Made by a program: the position numbers and the translations under genes. A stretch of DNA of 64,000 nt from Fervidibacter canadensis (lineage in GTDB: Bacteria > Armatimonadota > Fervidibacteria > Fervidibacterales > Fervidibacteraceae), in contig JBGOEJ010000015.1 in the NCBI GenBank assembly GCA_041446545.1, positions 27,776 to 91,775 on the forward strand, read 5' to 3'. Within the stretch, counting starts at the first letter, position 1. Each line of letters begins with the position of its first letter. Shown in pieces: positions 58,464-64,000 of the stretch. Under the pieces are notes generated by a model. The model made no database searches. It was not told where the DNA came from and worked only from the letters and a program-made list of their open reading frames with translations.

Positions 58464-58529
58464 TTAGGGCTCCTCGTCGTCAATGATTTCGTAACGGGCA
58501 CGCTTTAAGGCTTCTTGGATGTATTCCAT
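58464..58529 (-). pseudogene. Truncated HicB-family antitoxin stub
   Basis: A 21-residue frame (MEYIQEALKRARYEIIDDEEP, stop TAA at 58466-58464), preceded by AAGGTG. It matches the start of HicB-like antitoxins of the type xxYIxxALxRAxYEIIxDxExFYGEIPG. The rest of the protein is absent: the stop codon comes right where GEIPG would follow. No HicA toxin is nearby. The rest of the 100-base gap holds nothing else. Confidence 0.5.
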
Positions 58530-58557
58530 CAGCACCTTGCATCACCTCGCAAATTGC

Positions 58558-59487
58558 TCAGGGTGATGGTGGCGACTGCAGGAAATTTTCCACCTCGTGG
58601 CGGGTTGGCATGGAGGGTTGAGCGCCCACTTTCGTGCACGCCAGTGCTCCTGCTGCGTTGGCGAAGCGAACGGCTTCATCCAATGGTGCCCCTTCCGCCA
58701 GCCGAACGGTAAGCGCCGCCGCAAAAGCATCGCCCGCCGCCGTCGCATCAATGGCTTGAACGGGGAAGGCAGGGAAGTGGCGGATGATTTCGGGTGTGAC
58801 CAACAACGCCCCATTGGCGCCCAGCGTGATGACGACCGATTTCGCCCCTCGGTCCAGCAACGCCTTTGCTGCCCGTTCGGCACTTTCCAAATCCGTCACG
58901 GCGATGCCTGTCAACCCTTCCGCCTCCCGCTCATTGGGCACCCACACATCCACCAAACCAAACCATTCTTCGGGAACGGGTCGGGCAGGAGCTGGGTTTA
59001 AGACGACCAAGGCGCCATGTTGCGCCGCCGTCGCCAACGCATAGCCGACGGTTTCCAGCGGGATTTCCAGTTGCACCAACAAGGCATTGGCGCGAGCAAA
59101 AGCATCGGTGGCGGCATCCACATCAGACGGTCGGACGCGCCCATTCGCCCCTGCCACGACGACGATTTCGTTTTGCCCTTCTGCGTCCACGAAGATGAGG
59201 GCTACCCCTGACGGTGCTTCCGCGTCGTGGATGACGAACTCCGTGTTCACACCCGCCCCTTGCAAGTTGCGCAACAGAGTGTCACCAAACCAATCATTGC
59301 CGACGCGCCCGACAAACCAAGTTTCCGCGCCTAAGCGGGCGCAGGCGACGGCTTGATTGGCTCCTTTGCCCCCGCTTGCCATTTCAAAGCGCGTGCCCAA
59401 CACCGTTTCGCCTGGGGCGGGCAATTTGGGAGCGAACGCCACCATGTCCGTGTTGGCGCTGCCGACAACGACAACCCGCACCGCCAT
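58558..59487 (-). CDS. rbsK: Ribokinase (PfkB family)
   Basis: 309 residues. The PfkB start VVVVGSANTDMVAF, the substrate loop MASGGKGANQAVACARLGA (ribokinase-like GGKGANQA), and the catalytic IDATAAGDAFAAAL (Asp as base; the usual GAGD reads AAGD). It phosphorylates ribose or deoxyribose for entry to the pentose phosphate pathway. No Rbs transporter is adjacent, so ribose uptake must be encoded elsewhere. Confidence 0.85.
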   Translation of the reverse strand: MAVRVVVVGSANTDMVAFAPKLPAPGETVLGTRFEMASGGKGANQAVACARLGAETWFVGRVGNDWFGDTLLRNLQGAGVNTEFVIHDAEAPSGVALIFVDAEGQNEIVVVAGANGRVRPSDVDAATDAFARANALLVQLEIPLETVGYALATAAQHGALVVLNPAPARPVPEEWFGLVDVWVPNEREAEGLTGIAVTDLESAERAAKALLDRGAKSVVITLGANGALLVTPEIIRHFPAFPVQAIDATAAGDAFAAALTVRLAEGAPLDEAVRFANAAGALACTKVGAQPSMPTRHEVENFLQSPPSP

Positions 59488-59498
59488 TCCCTTTCACC

Positions 59499-60233
59499 TC
59501 ACGACGATGATTTGTCGGAAGGCTTTTCGGGCGTTTTCTCCGACGGTTTTTCGGACGGCGTTTTTTCTGGCGCTGCCTTTTCAGGCGACGGTTTCTCTGG
59601 TGCTTCCTTTTTCTCGCTCCTTTTGTCCGTCCCTGTCGGCGGCATCGGTGTCAACGGCACGGCGGTCGGTTGCTCAGGGCGCATCAGGAAAGTCACGAGC
59701 AAGCCCAGCGCCAAGTTGACATCAATTTGCCCCTTCGTTCGGATGACCATCACCCGCAGCGCCTGCGGTCGCTCTCGGGCGATGACGACGAACAAGCCAT
59801 TGCGGGGCGGCTCAATCATCACCAGCGTCTCGCGGTTGCCTTTCGTGCTGCGGTTCCAAAAGACCCGCCGCCATCCTTGCGCCTCCATCAAACCTTGTTG
59901 TATCTTGACGGCATCGCTGACCGTCACGCCTCGTTGACTGATGTCGTATTCCACGAGCCAAAGGGCATCCAACGAAGAGACCATGTTTTTCAAGTCCTCG
60001 CCCGAAAGCACCTGCCCCGTCGCATGTTGCAACCCGAAGTAGGAGAGCACCTGAGCGACGACAGGCAAAAGGTCATCTTTGGTCAAGTGCAACTCGGTGA
60101 CAAGGGTCGCCGTCGTCGGGACAAAGATGCCTTGTGTCGGTTTGCTGGTCGGTTGCTCGGCGGGTGTCTGGTTGGGCTGCGCCAGTGCGACGCTTACCAA
60201 AAGGAGCGGGATTGCCCAAAGGGTTTGGCGCAT
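59499..60233 (-). CDS. Secreted protein with a Pro/Glu/Lys/Ser-rich tail
   Basis: 244 residues. Residues 1-19 (MRQTLWAIPLLLVSVALAQ) are a signal peptide. The middle domain is mixed alpha/beta (LHLTKDDLLPVVAQVLSYFGL ... WLVEYDISQRGVTVSDAVKI). The last 35 residues are low-complexity repeats of the form EKPSEKTPEKPSDK. It may be a periplasmic or surface protein tethered through its tail. No known family recognised. It lies between rbsK and the rhomboid-TPR gene. Confidence 0.6.
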   Translation of the reverse strand: MRQTLWAIPLLLVSVALAQPNQTPAEQPTSKPTQGIFVPTTATLVTELHLTKDDLLPVVAQVLSYFGLQHATGQVLSGEDLKNMVSSLDALWLVEYDISQRGVTVSDAVKIQQGLMEAQGWRRVFWNRSTKGNRETLVMIEPPRNGLFVVIARERPQALRVMVIRTKGQIDVNLALGLLVTFLMRPEQPTAVPLTPMPPTGTDKRSEKKEAPEKPSPEKAAPEKTPSEKPSEKTPEKPSDKSSS

Positions 60234-60247
60234 CGCTCTTCACCTCG

Positions 60248-61489
60248 TCAATGCTCTCTCGTTTGGGAACGGCTGACCGTCATGCGATATTGTGACGCCA
60301 GTTGCTCGGCGAGGGGACGCCAAGCCGAATCGGCGTAGCGAAACCAGAAACGATGAAGGGCGTGAAGTGTCCGCTCCTTTTCCCCTTGACGCCAACAAAG
60401 TTCCGCCAACCGAAGCAAGGCGTAGGGAGCGCGGTCAAAATCGCTCCGTTCGCCGAGCCACTCAAACAACGCCAATGCCTCTTCGTCCCATCGTTGCCGC
60501 TCGGCTTGCTCTGCCAATGCCAACAACAAAGATGGCGGGAGCATTTTCCATCGGGAGGAAGCGAGGAAGCGACGCAGCGGCATCAAGGCTGTCTCCGACC
60601 AAACGCCGCTCCTCAAAGCCTGCTGAAGGGCTTTTTGCGTTTTTGTCAATTCGCCCCCTTGAAGGAAGGCGGAGGCTGCCATCAGCCACGCCGTCCCTTG
60701 CTCATCATCAGGCAGTTGCGCCAATCGCTCCCACCATTGCCCCGCTTCGTCCCAACGCCCTGCCGTTTCCGCTTGTCGGGCGCGTTGACGAAAGCGCACC
60801 CGTTTTGCCCGCAAGTGTCCGCCAAAAGCGACAGCCAACAACCCCCCACATCCCCATCCCGTCCAATGCCCCCAAAGGGCTTGTTCAATGGGTTGACCGA
60901 GGAGGTGACGAACTGTGAGCACCACCTGCCAAAGAAGCCAACCGACGACAAGCCATCGTAAAGGCAAGTTGACCTCATGCGGATGCCATCGCCATCCCCG
61001 ATAGAGCCGAACTTGCAAGGAAGCGTCGGGAAATCCGACCCAAACCGCTCCCATCGCCAACGCCACCAACACTGAGGCGCCGACGATGGGTGCCTCAAGG
61101 GCATCGGGCATCCTTTGCCGCGTCACCGTTGATTGAACGCTCAGCGCTAACCCTTGCGTGATGGCAGCAAACAACACCCACCGCCCACTTCCCCATAGCG
61201 ATTCGGCATAACGGGCAAAAAGCCACAAGCCTATCAAATTTGCCCAAAGGTGAAGGGCATTGGCGTGCACCAGCAAAGCGGAAAGCCATGTCCACCAACG
61301 AGGATGGGCGGGCACATAGCCGAGGGCATTGAGCCACCTTTCCACCGCCTCAGGGCTTCCGACCCGATGCAAGTAGACCCACTGGGCTAAGGCGACGGCA
61401 ATGAGCGCCACCATCAGCAACTCCGTGACAATTGCCCGCCGTTGAAGGGGCGGCAAAAGCCTAATAGGTCGCAGCAGCACCATCTTCAT
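60248..61489 (-). CDS. Rhomboid-family intramembrane protease with C-terminal TPR-like region
   Basis: 413 residues from ATG 61489, with GGGGTG upstream. The N-terminal 230 residues have about six membrane helices with rhomboid features. WWTWLSALLVHANALHLWANLIGL is the L1/TM2 segment with the conserved His and Asn; GASVLVALAMG carries the catalytic Ser (usually GxSG, here Gly replaced by Val after Ser); GHWTGWGCGGLLA supplies the catalytic His. The C-terminal half (RQRARQAETAGRWDEAGQWWERLAQ ...) is TPR-like and soluble. It probably recognises or presents substrates. Confidence 0.75.
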   Translation of the reverse strand: MKMVLLRPIRLLPPLQRRAIVTELLMVALIAVALAQWVYLHRVGSPEAVERWLNALGYVPAHPRWWTWLSALLVHANALHLWANLIGLWLFARYAESLWGSGRWVLFAAITQGLALSVQSTVTRQRMPDALEAPIVGASVLVALAMGAVWVGFPDASLQVRLYRGWRWHPHEVNLPLRWLVVGWLLWQVVLTVRHLLGQPIEQALWGHWTGWGCGGLLAVAFGGHLRAKRVRFRQRARQAETAGRWDEAGQWWERLAQLPDDEQGTAWLMAASAFLQGGELTKTQKALQQALRSGVWSETALMPLRRFLASSRWKMLPPSLLLALAEQAERQRWDEEALALFEWLGERSDFDRAPYALLRLAELCWRQGEKERTLHALHRFWFRYADSAWRPLAEQLASQYRMTVSRSQTREH

Positions 61490-61551
61490 CGCACCCCGAT
61501 TGCCTTCTTCCCTTCCTCCCGACGACCCAGAAGGGCAAAAGTTGCCCGCCA

Positions 61552-61584
61552 GCAATTATGCCAAGACAACGATGCCATAATTGC
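61552..61584. promoter_or_regulatory. 9-bp inverted repeat upstream of argF
   Basis: GCAATTATG (61552-61560) and CATAATTGC (61576-61584) are perfect inverted repeats separated by 15 bases, in the small divergent gap 61490-61598. The position, 15 bases before the argF ATG, fits an operator. The half-sites do not match the classic ArgR box closely, so the regulator is unknown. Confidence 0.45.
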
Positions 61585-61598
61585 AAGCGGTGAGCGGG

Positions 61599-62540
61599 AT
61601 GAGCCTTTTAGGACGCGATTTCCTTTCGGTCACCGATGTGACGGCGGAGGAAGTGAGGATGCTCTTTGAAGCGGCGCAGCGCTTCAAACGGCGTGCGCCT
61701 AATGAACGAGAACGGGCGTGTCTTTTGGGCAACTCCGTCGCTTTGCTCTTTGAGAAACCATCCCTTCGCACCCGTGTGACTTTTGAATTGGCCGTCGCCC
61801 AGTTGGGCGGCTATCCCGTTGTGCTCACGCAATCGGAAATCGGTCTGGGGCAACGAGAAGCCGTTAAAGATGTCGCCCGCAATTTGGACCGATGGGTCAA
61901 CGCCATCGTCGCCCGCGTCTATGCCCACCAAACTTTGGAGGAATTAGCGGAGTGGGCGCAAGCGCCCGTCATCAACGCCCTGTCAGATTTGGAGCATCCC
62001 TGTCAAGCCCTCGCCGACTTGTTCACCCTTTGGGAACTTTGGGGCGAGTTGAAGGGGCGTCGGCTCACTTTCATCGGTGACGGCTTCAATATGGCGCATT
62101 CGCTGATGCTCCTTTGTGCCCTCTTGGGTGTCCATTGCACGGTCGCCACGCCCAAAGGCTATGAGCCAAAACCTACCATCATGCGCAAAGCCCAACGGCT
62201 GGCGGAGCAAACCGGCGCCCGCATCACGCTGACCAACGACCCTGTCGCTGCCGTTCGGGACGCCGAGGCAATTTACACCGATGTCTGGACGAGCATGGGG
62301 CAGGAAGCGGAAGCGGAAAAACGCCGCCGCGATTTTGCGGGCTTTCAGGTCAACACCGAATTACTTCGCCATGCGCCGCAAGGTGTTGTCGTCATGCACT
62401 GCTTGCCTGCCCATCGGGGTGAAGAGATCACCGACGAGGTTTTGGATGCACCCTTTTGCCTTGCATGGGAACAGGCGGAAAATCGCCTGCATGTGCAAAA
62501 GGCGTTATTGGCGGGTCTTGTGGGAGGGGTGCTGTCATGA
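61599..62540 (+). CDS. argF: Ornithine carbamoyltransferase
   Basis: 313 residues from ATG 61599; a TTG at 61581 or GTG at 61590 would lengthen it slightly. Carbamoyl-phosphate-binding motif EKPSLRTRVTFE, then SDLEHPCQALADLFTLWE, and the ornithine-specific MHCLPAHRGEEITDEVLD. It makes citrulline in arginine synthesis. The next gene's ATG overlaps its stop (ATGA). Divergent from the rhomboid gene. Confidence 0.93.
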   Translation: MSLLGRDFLSVTDVTAEEVRMLFEAAQRFKRRAPNERERACLLGNSVALLFEKPSLRTRVTFELAVAQLGGYPVVLTQSEIGLGQREAVKDVARNLDRWVNAIVARVYAHQTLEELAEWAQAPVINALSDLEHPCQALADLFTLWELWGELKGRRLTFIGDGFNMAHSLMLLCALLGVHCTVATPKGYEPKPTIMRKAQRLAEQTGARITLTNDPVAAVRDAEAIYTDVWTSMGQEAEAEKRRRDFAGFQVNTELLRHAPQGVVVMHCLPAHRGEEITDEVLDAPFCLAWEQAENRLHVQKALLAGLVGGVLS

Positions 62541-62992
62541 ATGCCGAACGACCGCCCGACACTTTGGCGCAATTCACCAAAGTCTTCGCCTACCGCCCCC
62601 ACGCCATCGTCCCTTACGCCATCGGTTGGGTGGGGGTCGTAGCCATAGCCGGCTTTTTCCTTTGGGCGTTCACCCGCATGGAAGTATTGCCCTTTGCCCG
62701 CGCCTTCTTCATCCTTTCGCTCCCTGTCGCCCTCATGAGCGCCTACACCCTTTACCTTTGGGTCGTCGCCAAGACAGCGTTACTTGTCGTCACCGAGCAC
62801 GGGCTTGTCTACAGCGACCGATGGGTGCGGCGGGCATTGCTTTGGTCAGAAGTTGCCCAAATCACCCGTTTCGCTATCCACAGCAAAAAGGGCAAGGGCA
62901 TCGCCCTTAAGTTGGGCATCAAAGCCATAGACAACTGGCAGGAGTTGCTCAACTTGGTGCGAGAACTTAGCGACGCCCAAATTTGGGTGTGA
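62537..62992 (+). CDS. Two-helix membrane protein with a PH-like C-terminal domain
   Basis: 151 residues from ATG 62537, which overlaps the argF stop. Two membrane helices (about 30-50 and 58-80) are followed by a segment (LLVVTEHGLVYSDRWVRRALLWSEVAQITRF) that looks like the bacterial PH-like fold of YdbS/DUF-type membrane proteins. Function unknown. Its stop overlaps the GTG start of the next gene. Confidence 0.7.
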   Translation: MNAERPPDTLAQFTKVFAYRPHAIVPYAIGWVGVVAIAGFFLWAFTRMEVLPFARAFFILSLPVALMSAYTLYLWVVAKTALLVVTEHGLVYSDRWVRRALLWSEVAQITRFAIHSKKGKGIALKLGIKAIDNWQELLNLVRELSDAQIWV

Positions 62993-63906
62993 AACGGATG
63001 ATGGGTGGAGTGCTTTGGCGCCAATGGGTCGGGACGATGTTTTCCCTTTTCCTCTGCCTTTCTGTCGCGACGGCGCGCACCTTTCGGGATGAATTAGGGC
63101 GAATGGTTAAGTTGCCGCCAAAAGTCCGACGCATTGTCTCCCTCACCCCTGCGGCGACGGAAAACTTGTTTGCCCTCGGCGTCGGTCATTTAGTCGTTGG
63201 CGTTTGTTCGGCATGCGATTACCCGCCAAAAGTGCGCCGTTTGCCCCAAGTCGGCGACTTCACCAAGCCCAGCCTTGAGCGCCTCGTCGCCCTCCAGCCT
63301 GACCTCATCGTCATCAGCAGCGTCACAATCACCGCCGCCATCGCCGATGACTTGCAACGGCGCAGCCACATCCCCGTCTTCGTCTTGCGTCCTCGCACTG
63401 TCGCCGAAACGCTCAACGGGTTGCTGCGGTTGGGCGAAGTCGTGAACCGTCAGGAAACTGCCCACCGCCTTGTCGCCCAGTTGCGCCATCGCCTGGAAAG
63501 GGTTGTGCGCCAACAAAGTCGCCTCAAAAAGCGCCCGACGCTCGTCGTGGAAATCGCCCCGCCCCCCAACTTGATGGTCGCAGGACCGAACAACTACATT
63601 GACGACGCCATCCGCTATGCAGGTGGGCGCAACGCTTTCGCCGATGCCCCACAACCGTTCCCCATCGTCAGTTTGGAGGCGTTGGTGGCGAAAGACCCCG
63701 ATGCTTACCTCGTGGCGACGAAGCGTCCGCCGTCCGAAGTTCTGGCAGAATTGCGGGCGCGTGCAGGTTTTGACCGACTGCGATGCCTTCGGGACGGTCA
63801 TGTCTTTACCCTTGACCCTGATTTGCTTTTTCGCCCTACGCCTCGCCTCGTGGAAGGGATTGAGCGGTTGGCAAAGTGGCTGCACTCCGTCGCCTTGAAG
63901 GAATGA
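62989..63906 (+). CDS. Periplasmic cobalamin-binding protein, BtuF-like
   Basis: 305 residues from GTG 62989, overlapping the previous stop (GTGA). Residues 1-28 are a signal peptide. The class III binding-protein fold is shown by RIVSLTPAATENLFALGVGHLVVGVCSACDYP, then LVALQPDLIVISS and the long helix linker; VVEIAPPPNLMVAGPNNYIDDAIRYAGG follows. Similar proteins bind B12 or heme/siderophores; the VSLTPAATE start is characteristic of BtuF/HmuT proteins. The permease and ATPase would be expected downstream, beyond the window. Confidence 0.85.
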   Translation: MKRMMGGVLWRQWVGTMFSLFLCLSVATARTFRDELGRMVKLPPKVRRIVSLTPAATENLFALGVGHLVVGVCSACDYPPKVRRLPQVGDFTKPSLERLVALQPDLIVISSVTITAAIADDLQRRSHIPVFVLRPRTVAETLNGLLRLGEVVNRQETAHRLVAQLRHRLERVVRQQSRLKKRPTLVVEIAPPPNLMVAGPNNYIDDAIRYAGGRNAFADAPQPFPIVSLEALVAKDPDAYLVATKRPPSEVLAELRARAGFDRLRCLRDGHVFTLDPDLLFRPTPRLVEGIERLAKWLHSVALKE

Positions 63907-63925
63907 GTGACCTTCCCAACCGTAG

Positions 63926-63954
63926 GGTATGGCTTGACACCGTGCCGACCGACA
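63926..63954. repeat. Hairpin repeat, copy 2
   Basis: GGTATGG (63926-63932) pairs with CCGTGCC (63940-63946), with two G-T wobbles, and is followed by GACCGAC; CCGTGCCGACCGAC at 63941-63954 is shared with the copy at 8714-8742. The loop contains TTGACA, which could by chance look like a -35 box. The rest of 63907-64000 is intergenic and has no gene I can support. Confidence 0.4.
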
Positions 63955-64000
63955 AAAATCGTCATCTTGTTGGAACGGTTCTTATGCTGCGACAAAGTTT

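Noticed and set aside
1..64000. tRNA, rRNA, CRISPR, insertion sequence or prophage
   Set aside because: No cloverleaf, rRNA signature, regular spacer-repeat array, transposase or phage gene could be found by reading both strands.

Overview
The window is about 64 kb of gene-dense, moderately GC-rich bacterial chromosome with very short intergenic gaps. Many neighbouring genes overlap by 1-20 bases (ATGA, GTGA and TGATG junctions), so translational coupling is the rule. The cell looks diderm and probably thermophilic: there is a PorV/UPF0164-like outer-membrane protein, a heptosyltransferase-type GT9, PBP2, ADP-forming acyl-CoA synthetase, an archaeal-type phosphoglycerate mutase homologue, core-type MetE and an intein. 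The mix would fit Armatimonadota or a related deep-branching thermophile, but no rRNA gene is present and this placement is inference. I saw no tRNA, rRNA, CRISPR array, transposase or prophage.

Layout. 1-9.8 kb: the end of a nitrilase-family gene, an outer-membrane protein, a secreted protein, a D-threonine-aldolase-like enzyme, an M16 peptidase, plsC, ADP-forming acyl-CoA synthetase, then acpS, a repeat-derived small ORF, rplY and pth. 9.8-12.9 kb (minus): ispE, an HD-GYP protein, a membrane protein and a nucleotidyltransferase, all overlapping. 12.9-15.1 kb: groES-groEL with a promoter, a CIRCE operator and a terminator. 15.2-17.5 kb: core MetE, a frameshifted HEPN gene with a coupled unknown partner, and Uma2. 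17.6-23.0 kb (minus): a coupled eight-gene operon with two CPxC/CxxH zinc proteins (DUF6062-like) flanking an MFS transporter, then a cation:proton antiporter, a universal stress protein, a zinc-ribbon HEAT protein and unknowns; its leader region is rich in hairpins.

23.1-26.7 kb: sugar-acid dehydratases (rhamnonate-type and UxaA-type) and a predicted presenilin-like GxGD intramembrane protease. 26.8-32.6 kb: a large hybrid histidine kinase, a UDP-sugar epimerase and a coiled-coil protein. 32.7-40.4 kb: purL carrying a 471-residue intein, a NYN nuclease gene, purC, a phosphoglycerate mutase homologue that has lost catalytic residues, and tilS. 40.4-45.8 kb: ftsH preceded by a possible 17-codon leader, a TPR protein, a ferredoxin-NADP reductase and an MFS exporter. 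45.8-54.8 kb (minus): a C26 amidotransferase, a small coiled-coil gene, PBP2, a PIN toxin-antitoxin-like pair, a DUF2231 protein, an AroK-AroB fusion, a GT39-like glycosyltransferase and an FGGY kinase. 54.9-58.5 kb: a small ORF coupled to a methyltransferase, mgtE and a GT9 glycosyltransferase. 58.5-61.5 kb (minus): a HicB antitoxin stub, rbsK, a secreted protein and a rhomboid-TPR protein. 61.6-63.9 kb: argF with a possible operator, a membrane protein and a BtuF-like binding protein.

The items most worth following up are the PurL intein with a damaged endonuclease motif, the GxGD protease candidate, the degenerate ApgM homologue, the zinc-protein/transporter operon with its hairpin leader, and several broken or atypical toxin-antitoxin modules.
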